Source: Rhizobium sp. CFBP 8762 (GTDB lineage Bacteria > Pseudomonadota > Alphaproteobacteria > Rhizobiales > Rhizobiaceae). From it: a stretch of DNA of 64,000 bases. Below the pieces are notes generated by a model that did no database searches, had not been told where the DNA came from, and was given only the letters and a program-made list of their open reading frames with translations. Positions 9,312-17,781 of this stretch are shown in pieces. Position numbers and translations under genes: made by a program. How positions within the stretch are numbered: the stretch's first letter is position 1; each line of letters starts with the position of its first letter. The DNA lies in the NCBI RefSeq assembly GCF_014841565.1, contig NZ_JACYUD010000001.1, forward strand, positions 860,753-924,752, given 5' to 3'.

Positions 9312-9559
9312 GCTTAAAACAGTACGCTTTATATGCGAAAAATCTTAAATTTAAGCGTTTGGTAACCCTAATTGACTTGAAGACGTGCCTGCGGTAAATG
9401 CCGCCCCCAATCGGCAAGGGAAATTAATACCGGTTCAATTCATCACCCATTTGCGAGCCAGTGGACAGACGCAATCGACTTTTGCGTGTGATGCGCTTGG
9501 ATAGCAGGAACGGTTGGCATAGACTGGAAACGCAAATCACAACGAGAGAGGAAAACTCC

Positions 9560-10135
9560 ATGAGTGTGCGTGTATCCGGTAAACATATGGACATCGGCGA
9601 TTCCTTCCGTCTGCGCATTGAAGAGCAGATTGAAGCCGCTGTGACGAAGTATTACGACGGAGGCTATTCCAGTCAGGTCGTTGTGGAGAAAGCGGGGTCG
9701 CGCTTCAGCGCGGATTGCAAGCTTCACATCGATACGGGTGTGGTTTTACAGGCGACAGGAGAAGCCAACGAGCCGCAGGCAGCTTTTGACGCTGCGGCCG
9801 AGCGTATTGAAAAGCGTCTGCGCCGATACAAGCGGAAACTCAAGGATCACTACAACGGCATAGGCCAGGGCCCATCGGCTGAAGTTGCCTACACCGTTAT
9901 GGACAGCGTACCGGACGAAGAGGATGAAGTTCCGGAAGACTTTGCACCGACCATCGTTGCGGAAACCACAAAGCAGCTCCAGACCATGTCCGTTGCAAGC
10001 GCCGTTATGGCGCTGGATATGACCGACGAGCCTGTGTTGATGTTCCGCAGTGTTGGCTCTGAGAAACTCAATATCGTCTACCGACGAAACGACGGCAATA
10101 TTGGCTGGATCGACGCAGCCAATATCAAAGGCTGA
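9560..10135 (+). CDS. hpf: ribosome hibernation promoting factor, long form
   Basis: A 191-residue long-form HPF. The N-terminal RaiA/YfiA domain (about 1-105, with a basic RRYKRKLKDHY helix) binds the 30S decoding channel. The C-terminal domain (about 130-190, VLMFRSVGSEKLNIVYRRNDGNIGWI) mediates 100S dimerisation. The ATG at 9560 has GAGAGAGGA upstream and the sequence SVRVSGKHMDIG is the usual start. It follows rpoN by 248 bases. That gap shows only a 12-base palindrome (9344-9355) and AT-rich DNA that probably holds a promoter. Confidence 0.95.
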   Translation: MSVRVSGKHMDIGDSFRLRIEEQIEAAVTKYYDGGYSSQVVVEKAGSRFSADCKLHIDTGVVLQATGEANEPQAAFDAAAERIEKRLRRYKRKLKDHYNGIGQGPSAEVAYTVMDSVPDEEDEVPEDFAPTIVAETTKQLQTMSVASAVMALDMTDEPVLMFRSVGSEKLNIVYRRNDGNIGWIDAANIKG

Positions 10136-10155
10136 CAGGACACATGGGTCAAGGG

Positions 10156-10177
10156 GCGTGCCGGGCAACCGGCGCGC
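10156..10177 (+). promoter_or_regulatory. stable hairpin with GCAA tetraloop between hpf and ptsN
   Basis: GCGTGCCGG pairs with CCGGCGCGC over nine pairs (one G-U) around a GCAA loop, a GNRA-type tetraloop. No T-run follows, so it is not a canonical terminator; RNA processing or stabilisation of the hpf-ptsN message is possible. Confidence 0.45.
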
Positions 10178-10217
10178 ACCCTCCCCGCGTTTCCGTCCGG
10201 CGAACGAGGATAAGAGA

Positions 10218-10679
10218 ATGGCATTGGCAGGCTTGCTGCAGCAGAATGCAATACTTCCGGCGATGAAAGCCAACTCCAAGAAGCAGTTGCTTCAGGAACT
10301 GGCGGCAAAAGCCTCCAAGCTCACCGGACTTCCCGAGCGTGAAATCTTCGACGTGATCCTGCAGCGCGAGCGTCTGGGCTCGACCGGCGTCGGCAATGGC
10401 ATTGCCATTCCCCACGGCAAGCTGACCAATCTGACATCCATTATCGGCATCTTTGCACGGCTGGAAACGCCTGTGGATTTCGAGGCGCTGGACGACCAGC
10501 CGGTCGATCTGGTCTTCATGCTGCTGGCCCCCGAAGGGGCAGGTGCAGACCATTTGAAAGCACTCTCACGCATTGCCCGCGTCCTGCGTGATCAGGATAT
10601 GGTGGCAAAGCTGCGCGCAACCAACTCCGAAACAGCATTGTTTGCGTTCCTCAACGAGGATCATGCCAACGCGGCTTAG
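10218..10679 (+). CDS. ptsN: PTS IIA-like nitrogen-regulatory protein EIIA-Ntr
   Basis: This is the last phosphoryl acceptor of the regulatory nitrogen PTS, which signals to potassium transport, carbon storage and nitrogen control rather than moving sugar. The 153-residue product carries the phosphorylated histidine at position 66 in GIAIPHGKL, preceded by GSTGVGNG, the family signature. The ATG at 10218 has GAGGATAAGAG upstream. Its TAG stop at 10677-10679 lies inside the first bases of a palindromic repeat element. A weak hairpin and 82 bases separate it from hpf. Confidence 0.95.
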   Translation: MALAGLLQQNAILPAMKANSKKQLLQELAAKASKLTGLPEREIFDVILQRERLGSTGVGNGIAIPHGKLTNLTSIIGIFARLETPVDFEALDDQPVDLVFMLLAPEGAGADHLKALSRIARVLRDQDMVAKLRATNSETALFAFLNEDHANAA

Positions 10680-10781
10680 AGCATAATCCGACCGGAGCGG
10701 AGCGAGGATCGAAAAGGTTATGCTTCCCAAATACAGACTTAGAGCGCCGATTTGATTCAATCAAATCGAACAGCGCTCTAA
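10677..10781 (+). repeat. RIME-like palindromic mosaic element, copy A
   Basis: A 105-base element nearly the same as the one at 17678-17781 on the other strand. Its first module begins TAGAGCATAATCCGACCGGA. The second (10739-10781) is a hairpin with outer arms TTAGAGCGC/GCGCTCTAA and an inner perfect arm CGATTTGATT/AATCAAATCG. The ptsN stop codon forms its first three bases. Confidence 0.8.
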
Positions 10782-10805
10782 CGGCCGAGAGCTGGCGAAT
10801 CAACA

Positions 10806-10835
10806 AAAAAGGCGCGTCTTCCGACACGCCTTTTT
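10806..10835. terminator. bidirectional rho-independent terminator between ptsN and grpE
   Basis: AAAAAGGCGCGTC and GACACGCCTTTTT pair with one mismatch around a TTCC loop. The A- and T-runs make it usable from both strands, which suits the convergent ptsN and grpE genes. Confidence 0.85.
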
Positions 10836-10852
10836 GATTCACACAGCAGAAA

Positions 10853-11464
10853 TCAAACAGCAGGGGCAGCGGTTTCGCTGGCCGCGGCCTTGGGGCCACC
10901 CTTGGACACGCCAACCATGGCAGGACGTAGCACGCGCTCACCGATCGTGAAGCCAGCTTGGACCACCTGCACAACCGTGCCATTGGCAATGTCCGTATTC
11001 GGCACTTCAAACATTGCCTGATGGAAGTTCGGATCGAACTTTTCACCTTCCGGCTCCAGTTTGCGCACGCCGTGGCGCTCCAATGTGGAGAGCATGGAGC
11101 GCTCCGTCAGTTCCACACCTTCGATCAGGGCCGCAAAACCGGTATCGCCGTTCTCGCGTGCCTCTGCCGGAATGGCATCCAGCGCGCGACGCAGGTTGTC
11201 AGCAACGGCCAGCATATCGCGCGCAAAACCGGCAACAGCGTAGGACTTGGCATCTTTGACTTCCCGCTCGGTGCGGCGGCGCAGATTGTCCATGTCGGCA
11301 GCCAGACGGATGAAACGATCCCGAAGGTCTGCGTTTTCAGCCCGAAGCTCTTCCGTCGGGTCTGGCTGAATGTCAGCCTCCTCCGGTGTAACGGTCTCCT
11401 CCGTGTTCAAAATGTCTTCCGCAACAGCTGCGTCAGGTCCGTTGTTTTTCGTTTCGTCGGTCAT
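10853..11464 (-). CDS. grpE: GrpE, DnaK nucleotide-exchange factor
   Basis: GrpE releases ADP from DnaK during protein folding and acts as a thermosensor. The 203-residue product has an acidic disordered start, a long coiled-coil helix (about 45-100, [26 protein letters not shown]) and the C-terminal beta-wing domain containing the signature region ([13 protein letters not shown]...[11 protein letters not shown]). I start at the ATG at 11464, with GGAGA upstream, rather than the TTG at 11485. It lies downstream of hrcA in the same direction with a 119-base gap that may carry its own promoter. Confidence 0.96.
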   Translation of the reverse strand: MTDETKNNGPDAAVAEDILNTEETVTPEEADIQPDPTEELRAENADLRDRFIRLAADMDNLRRRTEREVKDAKSYAVAGFARDMLAVADNLRRALDAIPAEARENGDTGFAALIEGVELTERSMLSTLERHGVRKLEPEGEKFDPNFHQAMFEVPNTDIANGTVVQVVQAGFTIGERVLRPAMVGVSKGGPKAAASETAAPAV

Positions 11465-11583
11465 GACGGTCTCCGCAATTAGCAATCCGATTGAAACGCC
11501 TATGTCGAGGTTTAGCGCTTGAAAATCAAGGGCTGAGAGGGCCCTATCAGGCGATGTGAGAGCAAAATGCGGGCTCTATCCTC

Positions 11584-12666
11584 TTAAGATCGCGACAGGC
11601 GCGACATAAGTTGCGCTGTATAATCCACCATGGGCACGATTCGGGAGTAGTTGAGTCGCGTCGGTCCGATCACACCAACCGCACCGACGATCTTGTCATC
11701 GCCATCCTTGTAGGGCGCAACGATCAAGGACGAACCGGACAGCGAAAACAGCTTGTTTTCCGAGCCGATGAATATGCGCACGCCGGAACCGGTTTCCGCC
11801 AGTTCGAGAATCTCGATCAGGCTGTCTTTCTTTTCCAGATCGTCGAACAGCATCCGCAACCGGTCGAGGTCTTCACCACCCGCCATGCCTTCCAGAAGAT
11901 TGGCGCGTCCGCGCACGATCAGCCGCGTCGGCTTGTCATCGTCCGTTGCACCGGACCAGATCGCCAGACCGCGCTCCACAAGGTCCTGCGAAAGGGTATC
12001 CAGTTCCCGGCGTACATTCTCTTTCAGCGTTTCCAGTTGCCCGCGCACTTCGGCCAGTGTCTGGCCCGCCAAATGCGCATTCAAGAAATTGGCCGCTTCC
12101 GTCAGTTGCGAACTCGTCACGCCGGCTGGAAGCTCGATGATCCGGTTTTCCACCTGATCATGATCACCCACGAGCACGGCCAGCGCCTTGGTGGGGGCCA
12201 CGCGAATGAACTCGACATGTTTGAGGATCGGATCGTTCTTTGCCGTGATCACCAGCCCCGCGCCGCGCGACATGCCAGATAGCATCTGGCTGGCATCGGC
12301 CATCAGGGTTTCCAGCGGCTCTGCCCGTTCCGAGCGGCGCACATGCCGGTCGATGGAGGCTCGGTCTTCCTGCGACAAGTCGCCCACCTGCATGAAAGCA
12401 TCCACAAAGAACCGCAGGCCAAGCTGTGTGGGCAAACGCCCGGCACTGATATGCGGCGAGTAGATCAGGCCCAACCCTTCGAGATCGCTCATGACATTGC
12501 GCACCGAAGCGGGTGATAGCGACATGGGCAACAGCCGCGACAGGCTGCGCGAGCCCAGCGGTTCGCCGCTTTCCAGATAGCTTTCCACGATACGCCGGAA
12601 AATCTCACCAGAGCGCTCATCGAGAGCAGCAGCCGTTTCCGCAATAACGGAATGTCCGAGCACCAT
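11584..12666 (-). CDS. hrcA: heat-inducible transcription repressor HrcA
   Basis: HrcA represses groESL and related chaperone genes by binding CIRCE inverted repeats. The 360-residue product has the N-terminal winged helix ([32 protein letters not shown]), a GAF-like middle domain and the conserved C-terminal [19 protein letters not shown]. It is followed by grpE in the common hrcA-grpE order. The upstream region has no CIRCE sequence, but an inverted repeat TCCCCTT/AAGGGGA (12695-12701 and 12730-12736) straddles the likely promoter. Confidence 0.96.
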   Translation of the reverse strand: MVLGHSVIAETAAALDERSGEIFRRIVESYLESGEPLGSRSLSRLLPMSLSPASVRNVMSDLEGLGLIYSPHISAGRLPTQLGLRFFVDAFMQVGDLSQEDRASIDRHVRRSERAEPLETLMADASQMLSGMSRGAGLVITAKNDPILKHVEFIRVAPTKALAVLVGDHDQVENRIIELPAGVTSSQLTEAANFLNAHLAGQTLAEVRGQLETLKENVRRELDTLSQDLVERGLAIWSGATDDDKPTRLIVRGRANLLEGMAGGEDLDRLRMLFDDLEKKDSLIEILELAETGSGVRIFIGSENKLFSLSGSSLIVAPYKDGDDKIVGAVGVIGPTRLNYSRIVPMVDYTAQLMSRLSRS

Positions 12667-12849
12667 GTTTACGCTGATCCCTGCATTGCTTCTATCCCCT
12701 TAAATATAGTGCTTTGCGTGCTTCTGCAAAAGGGGAAAACGTCCACCTCCGCTGCAGCGCAGAATTATCCATAAAGCGATTTTGATTTGAGCGGGAATGC
12801 AGTAGAAGGGCTTCAATTTCATGAAGAGACGACAGTGGGGAGCATTCCT

Positions 12850-13566
12850 ATGCGGCCATCCGGCAGACAGACAGACCAAATGCGCAAGGTTTCATTCGAG
12901 CGCAATTTTTCCAAGCATGCGGAAGGCTCCTGTCTGGTCCGTTTTGGTGATACGCATGTGCTGTGCACTGCGAGCCTTGAAGAGCGCGTACCGGGCTGGC
13001 TGCGCAACGGTGGAAAAGGCTGGGTTACAGCCGAATACGGCATGCTGCCGCGCGCGACCGGCGAGCGTATGAAGCGCGAGGCCGCCAGCGGCAAACAGAG
13101 CGGTCGCACGCAGGAAATTCAGCGGCTGATTGGTCGCTCGCTGCGCGCCATTGTTGACCTGCCTGCCCTCGGCGAACGTCAGATTTCCATCGATTGTGAT
13201 GTGCTGCAGGCAGACGGTGGCACCCGCACCGCCGCCATTACCGGCGCATGGGTTGCCCTGCACGATTGCCTGAAGTGGATGGAAAACCGCAATATGGTCA
13301 AGGTGGAGAAGGTTTTGAAAGACCATGTCGCTGCGATCTCCTGCGGCATTTTCGCCAACCAGCCGGTAATCGATCTGGATTACCTTGAGGATTCGTCTGC
13401 CGAAACCGATGCCAATTTCGTCATGACCGGTGCCGGCGGCATTGTCGAAATTCAGGGCACTGCCGAAGGCGCGCCTTTTTCGGAAGCGGAATTTGCCACG
13501 CTTCTCGGCCTTGCCAAGACGGGCATTGCCGACCTTGTGGCGATGCAGAAACAGGCGATTGCGTGA
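12850..13566 (+). CDS. rph: ribonuclease PH
   Basis: A phosphate-dependent 3'-5' exoribonuclease that trims tRNA precursors. The 238-residue product has the RNase PH fold with [16 protein letters not shown] at the start, the [13 protein letters not shown] loop and the central [16 protein letters not shown] motif. The ATG at 12850 has GGGGAG about 7 bases upstream; an upstream in-frame start at 12787 is not supported. It is divergent from hrcA (183-base gap) and its stop overlaps the next start as TGATG, forming an operon with rdgB and hemW. Confidence 0.96.
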   Translation: MRPSGRQTDQMRKVSFERNFSKHAEGSCLVRFGDTHVLCTASLEERVPGWLRNGGKGWVTAEYGMLPRATGERMKREAASGKQSGRTQEIQRLIGRSLRAIVDLPALGERQISIDCDVLQADGGTRTAAITGAWVALHDCLKWMENRNMVKVEKVLKDHVAAISCGIFANQPVIDLDYLEDSSAETDANFVMTGAGGIVEIQGTAEGAPFSEAEFATLLGLAKTGIADLVAMQKQAIA

Positions 13567-14210
13567 TGCGGACGCTGGACACAAAAACGATTGTCGTTGC
13601 CAGTCACAATGCCGGCAAGATTCGCGAAATCCGGGATTTGATCGGACCTTTGGGCTTTACCGCCCAATCGGCTGCCGATCTCGACTTTATCGAGCCGGAT
13701 GAAACCGGCACGACCTTCGAAGAGAATGCGACGATCAAGGCGCTTGCCTCGGCGCAGGCCTCCGGGTTGCCAGCACTTTCGGATGATTCCGGCATTTGCA
13801 TCGACGCGCTGGATGGCGCACCGGGCGTTTACACGGCCAATTGGGCAGAAACCTTCGATGGCAGCCGGGATTTCGACATGGCCATGGCGAAGGTGGAAAA
13901 AGCACTGGCGGACAAGGGCGCAACCGAACCCGTGCAACGCACGGCCCGCTTCGTCAGCGTGCTCTGCCTTGCCTTCCCCGATGGACATACGGAGCTGTTT
14001 CGCGGCGAAGTGGAAGGGCATATCGTCTGGCCACCGCGCGGCACACAGGGGTTTGGTTATGATCCAATTTTCCAGCCACTGGGGTATGACGCAACATTTG
14101 GCGAAATGAGCGCCGAGGAAAAGCACGGCTGGAAGCCGGGGGATGCGCAAGCCCTGTCTCACCGCGCCCGCGCCTTCAAGCTGTTTGCCGAAACCTGTCT
14201 TGGGGCCTGA
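13566..14210 (+). CDS. rdgB: XTP/dITP pyrophosphatase (RdgB/HAM1 family)
   Basis: Hydrolyses non-canonical purine nucleoside triphosphates such as dITP and XTP to keep them out of DNA. The 214-residue product shows the family motifs: [13 protein letters not shown] at the N-terminus, the metal-binding [25 protein letters not shown], and the C-terminal [10 protein letters not shown] plus SHRARAF. It overlaps rph by one base and hemW by one base, so the three genes are translationally coupled. Confidence 0.95.
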   Translation: MRTLDTKTIVVASHNAGKIREIRDLIGPLGFTAQSAADLDFIEPDETGTTFEENATIKALASAQASGLPALSDDSGICIDALDGAPGVYTANWAETFDGSRDFDMAMAKVEKALADKGATEPVQRTARFVSVLCLAFPDGHTELFRGEVEGHIVWPPRGTQGFGYDPIFQPLGYDATFGEMSAEEKHGWKPGDAQALSHRARAFKLFAETCLGA

Positions 14211-15397
14211 TGACGTTCATGGCTTCGGTCTCACCCATTCTCTTGCCCGATAATGGCGACCCCGGTTTCGGGGTGTATGTGCATTGGCCGTTTTGCGCGG
14301 CCAAGTGTCCGTATTGTGACTTCAACAGCCATGTTCGCCGCGAACCTGTGGACCAGAACCGCTATGTCGCTGCGTTTCTGAAAGAGATGGAAACTGCACG
14401 GCGGCTGTCCGGCCCGCGCACCGTGACGAGCGTGTTTTTAGGCGGCGGCACGCCTTCGCTGATGGACCCGGAAACCGTGGCTGCCGTGCTGGATGGCATT
14501 GCGCGCAACTGGCATATGCCCGATGGCATCGAAATTACCATGGAGGCCAACCCCTCCAGCGTGGAAGCCACCCGTTTTCGCGGCTACCGTGCAGCCGGTG
14601 TCAACCGTGTGTCGCTCGGCGTACAGGCGCTGAACGACCGCGACCTGAAATTTCTCGGTCGCCTGCACAATGTCGAAGACGCATTGAAAGCGATCCGTCT
14701 GGCGCGTGAAATTTTTCCGCGCATGTCGTTCGACCTGATTTATGCACGCCCGAACCAGACGGTGGCCGAATGGGATCTGGAACTGCAACAGGCGATCTCC
14801 TACGCGGTCGATCACCTGTCGCTCTATCAGTTGACCATTGAGGAAGGCACGACCTTTTACAATCTGCACAAGATGGGCAAGCTGATTGTACCGGATGGCG
14901 AGGCGTCCGCCGATCTCTACGAAGCGACGCAGGAGATTACCGCGCGCGAAGGCATGCCCGCCTACGAGGTTTCCAACCATGCGCGCCCCGGCGCGGAAAG
15001 CCGTCATAATCTCACTTATTGGCGCTACGGCGATTACGCTGGCATTGGTCCCGGCGCGCATGGACGTCTCAGCAATGGGCGCGCCAAGCTGGCAACGGAG
15101 ACTGAACGCAAGCCGGAAGAATGGCTTCGCCTTGTGGAAACACGCGGCCATGGCATGACCGTTCAGGACACGCTCAACATCGGCGAACAGGCCGACGAGC
15201 TGCTGCTCATGGGCCTTCGTTTGAAAGAAGGCGTGGACCTTGCGCGCTGGCAGATGCTTTCAGGACGAGACCCGGACCCGGACAAGGAAGATTTCCTCAT
15301 CAGCCTCGGCTTTATCGAGCGCCTTGGAAACTCCCGTCTTCGCTGCACGCCGCAGGGGATGTTGATTTTAGATGCCGTTGTGGCCGATCTGGCCTGA
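14210..15397 (+). CDS. hemW: HemW, radical SAM heme chaperone (coproporphyrinogen-dehydrogenase-like)
   Basis: A 395-residue radical SAM protein. The CxxxCxxC iron-sulfur motif is at Cys29, Cys33 and Cys36 (HWPFCAAKCPYCDF), and the SAM-binding FLGGGTPSL and EANPSS strands follow. The HemN-like C-terminal domain is at about 300-390. The family was first annotated as oxygen-independent coproporphyrinogen oxidase, but HemW proteins lack the extra N-terminal region and fourth cysteine of HemN and act in heme delivery. The rph-rdgB-hemW order is widely conserved in alphaproteobacteria. Confidence 0.92.
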   Translation: MTFMASVSPILLPDNGDPGFGVYVHWPFCAAKCPYCDFNSHVRREPVDQNRYVAAFLKEMETARRLSGPRTVTSVFLGGGTPSLMDPETVAAVLDGIARNWHMPDGIEITMEANPSSVEATRFRGYRAAGVNRVSLGVQALNDRDLKFLGRLHNVEDALKAIRLAREIFPRMSFDLIYARPNQTVAEWDLELQQAISYAVDHLSLYQLTIEEGTTFYNLHKMGKLIVPDGEASADLYEATQEITAREGMPAYEVSNHARPGAESRHNLTYWRYGDYAGIGPGAHGRLSNGRAKLATETERKPEEWLRLVETRGHGMTVQDTLNIGEQADELLLMGLRLKEGVDLARWQMLSGRDPDPDKEDFLISLGFIERLGNSRLRCTPQGMLILDAVVADLA

Positions 15398-15466
15398 TAA
15401 GCAAGGCTTAAAACTCTATTCCGCGTTAAGGCTGTTGCGCTTTACAGGATAGTCTTATATATGTTG

Positions 15467-15479
15467 GTTGGTTACCAAC
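15467..15479. promoter_or_regulatory. 13-base palindrome, candidate operator of the TetR regulator
   Basis: GTTGGTTACCAAC is a perfect palindrome about a central base, 16 bases before the GTG of the dehydrogenase-like gene. A possible -35 TTGCGC (15435-15440) and -10 TATATG (15458-15463) lie directly upstream, so a bound regulator would block transcription. Confidence 0.5.
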
Positions 15480-15495
15480 TTATGAGGCTTACTTA

Positions 15496-16542
15496 GTGAC
15501 GAGCGTTGCAAAACGAATTTTGATTGTCGGAGGCTACGGCCATGTCGGTAACCGGTTGGCCAGGCGGCTGATTGAATTCCAAACAGGCACCGTTACTATT
15601 GCGGGACGCAGCCTCGATAAGGCACAGCGTCTTGCCGCACATCTTCACTGCAAAGCTACCCTCTTGGACTTGGAAAACAGCCAAAACTGGGATGATGTGT
15701 TGAACGACGCCGACATCGTCATTGTCTGCATGGACCAGAAAGACGCGTCATTTGCGGCCCAAGTGCTGAAAAGCGGTAAAACCTATGTAGATATCACCGC
15801 AAGCGATGCCTTGTTTCAACAGATAGAGGCATTGCAGCACACAGCGCGTGCGCATGAAGGCCGGGCAATCCTGTCTGTCGGTCTAGCTCCCGGCCTGACC
15901 AATCTGCTGGTCAAGGCTTGCACTGACAGACTGGATCAGGCAAACCGAGTTCGGATCGGCATTATGCTGGGGCTTGGCGATGACCATGGACGTGCGGCCA
16001 TTGACTGGACGTTCCAGAATCTGCTGTCGTCTCCCCCTTTGCCCCATTCCATCAACATGTTCGCCTTCGGACATCCTCCAACGGCCTTTCCGATGATACC
16101 GTTTGATTTTGCCGATCAGCATGTCATCCGGCGCAGGCAGAATATACCGGATACAGCGACCTATCTCAGCCTTGTGCCAGCCATGATGGCGCGCGCGATC
16201 TTTGCGCTGATCCCCGTTTTGCAGAGGTCACGGCCGTTCAGCCGATGGGTGCGCAAACTCATGCCATATTTGCGCTTTGGTTCGGACCGCACCGCACTAT
16301 CCGTCGAGGTTGAAGGCGTGCGGCAAGGCCAGCCGACAACCGTGCGGGCGACGATGGAGGGTCGGAAAGAGGCGGAGATAACTGCGCTTGTCGCAGCCTT
16401 TGTCGTTAATGCCGCTTCAAACAGGCCGATACCATCAGGTGTTCACCACCTTGATGAAATCATGTCTCTTGAGGAGGTGCTGCCGTTTTTATCTGAGAAC
16501 GCGATAAATATACATATTCAAGAGGTCACCGTGAGAGCCTGA
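15496..16542 (+). CDS. saccharopine dehydrogenase-like NAD(P)-binding protein
   Basis: A 348-residue protein with an N-terminal Rossmann fold (ILIVGGYGHVGNRLARRLIE; then VTIAGRS, a strand-2 motif that suits NADP) and a TYVDITASDALF segment typical of the saccharopine dehydrogenase NADP-binding family. The C-terminal half is less recognisable. Substrate is unknown. The start is a GTG at 15496, preceded by a promoter-like region with a palindrome. The downstream TetR gene starts one base after its stop, so the pair is probably an autoregulated operon. The pair sits as an insert between hemW and the hut cluster. Confidence 0.75.
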   Translation: MTSVAKRILIVGGYGHVGNRLARRLIEFQTGTVTIAGRSLDKAQRLAAHLHCKATLLDLENSQNWDDVLNDADIVIVCMDQKDASFAAQVLKSGKTYVDITASDALFQQIEALQHTARAHEGRAILSVGLAPGLTNLLVKACTDRLDQANRVRIGIMLGLGDDHGRAAIDWTFQNLLSSPPLPHSINMFAFGHPPTAFPMIPFDFADQHVIRRRQNIPDTATYLSLVPAMMARAIFALIPVLQRSRPFSRWVRKLMPYLRFGSDRTALSVEVEGVRQGQPTTVRATMEGRKEAEITALVAAFVVNAASNRPIPSGVHHLDEIMSLEEVLPFLSENAINIHIQEVTVRA

Positions 16543-16543
16543 C

Positions 16544-17074
16544 ATGACAGCACCACAGCCAAACAAGCGCCAGCTGATACTCGATACCGCCCTCGACATA
16601 ATCGAGAGTAATGGAATCAAGGCATTGACGCAGCCGAGGCTTTCGAAGCTTTCCGGCATCCGCCAATCCCATCTTACATATTATTTTCCTCGCAAGGCGG
16701 ACCTGTATATCGCCCTGCTCGAAGCGTCGCATCAGCGCGCTCAACAGGGTGCTAGCACCACCGGCATGACAGTTGCAGAATCTTTGGCGTCGCTCTTTTT
16801 TGATCCTGAGCGGATGCGCTTTCTCCTGTCGATCATTCTGGAGGTGGGCGATGACCCGGAGCTTCAAGCCATCCTCAAAGCTCATGCCCAGAACCTCTGC
16901 GCATCCATTGCAATGCGCGTTGGAAGAGCGCCTGACGACGCGGATGTGAGCGCGTTTATTGACGAGTTGCGCGGCCTTGGGCTGAGAGCCCTTATGCAAC
17001 CTCACCTGCGCACTGAACATACGCGGTTGATTGCCGATGCAGCCACCAGAAACGCTATTGTTTTATCCGAATAA
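16544..17074 (+). CDS. TetR/AcrR-family transcriptional regulator
   Basis: A 176-residue regulator. The N-terminal helix-turn-helix is clear (ILDTALDIIESNGIKALTQPRLSKLSGIRQSHLTYYFPRKADLY, residues 12-55, seen in pieces), with the YYF recognition-helix end typical of TetR proteins. The C-terminal ligand pocket is unassigned. It is cotranscribed with the dehydrogenase-like gene and probably binds the palindrome at 15467-15479. Its 3' end overlaps the convergent hutD gene by 20 bases. Confidence 0.88.
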   Translation: MTAPQPNKRQLILDTALDIIESNGIKALTQPRLSKLSGIRQSHLTYYFPRKADLYIALLEASHQRAQQGASTTGMTVAESLASLFFDPERMRFLLSIILEVGDDPELQAILKAHAQNLCASIAMRVGRAPDDADVSAFIDELRGLGLRALMQPHLRTEHTRLIADAATRNAIVLSE

Positions 17075-17618
17075 GAAACACACCGGTCTGCTCAGCTACC
17101 CTCAAAGTTGCGGCATCGTTCAGAACAATGCTGTCGCGTGCTGACAACGCGTATTGCTTGCCGTGATAAACAGCCGTTGCGGGGCCGAGCGGCAGAACGA
17201 TGCAAGTCTCCTGCCGGGGCGTGATCTGCAAATCAGCATCAATATCGTGGCGCTCCACCGTATGGGAAAAGCGTCCCCTGCGGGTCATAACATTGAGGTC
17301 CAGTATCGGCCCAGCCGTCAACCGGGCCTCCACCGGCATGTCAGCGGCAAAGGCGAGAGGGGCACTGTCTCGGGTCAGCATCGCCTTGTGCTTGCCGTCA
17401 ATGTCCAGCGCCATGCCTTCGCCGTCCAGAATGCTCAAGGTGCGGTCGATGCCCGGAAAAATGGAAAACAGCCCATCCTCGGACACTGTTGCCATGCTGA
17501 TGCGCCAGTCAAACGCTGATATATCCGCCCCGGCAGGAAAAACGGCGATTTCGGTGGTTTCACCGGCGCCGTTTTTCCACGGCATACGGCGGTAATCCTG
17601 CGCGCGCAAAATCTGCAT
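17055..17618 (-). CDS. hutD: HutD family protein
   Basis: A 187-residue cupin-like protein of the HutD family, found only with histidine-utilisation genes and thought to limit or tune the pathway (in Pseudomonas it acts as a governor of hut expression). The signature opening MQILRAQDYRRMPWKNGAGETTEIA-type sequence and the DWRISMA motif are present. I start at the ATG at 17618. It is the last hut gene, separated from hutU by a RIME-like repeat (17678-17781), so it may be less expressed than hutIHGU. Its end overlaps the convergent TetR gene. Confidence 0.88.
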   Translation of the reverse strand: MQILRAQDYRRMPWKNGAGETTEIAVFPAGADISAFDWRISMATVSEDGLFSIFPGIDRTLSILDGEGMALDIDGKHKAMLTRDSAPLAFAADMPVEARLTAGPILDLNVMTRRGRFSHTVERHDIDADLQITPRQETCIVLPLGPATAVYHGKQYALSARDSIVLNDAATLRVAEQTGVFLIRIKQ

Positions 17619-17677
17619 GGTCAACTTTCTGGTTCGGGGGCGGACACGTCGAACGAACGAATGCCCGCCCGCTGGGT

Positions 17678-17781
17678 TTAGAGCGCTTGTCGTTCTGATC
17701 ATATCAGAACGGCGCTCTAAGTCTTTAATTCGAAGCATAATCTTATCGATCCTCGCTTCGCTCCGGTCGGATTATGCTCTA
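17678..17781 (-). repeat. RIME-like palindromic mosaic element, copy B
   Basis: Inverted relative to copy A at 10677-10781 and strongly similar over its length. Its hairpin has the same outer arms but a different inner arm, CGTTCTGAT/ATCAGAACG, so pairing is conserved by paired changes. Its first bases are the hutU stop codon TAG. Confidence 0.8.

Noticed and set aside
12667-12849. CIRCE operator upstream of hrcA
   Set aside because: No TTAGCACTC-N9-GAGTGCTAA-like sequence is present on either strand.
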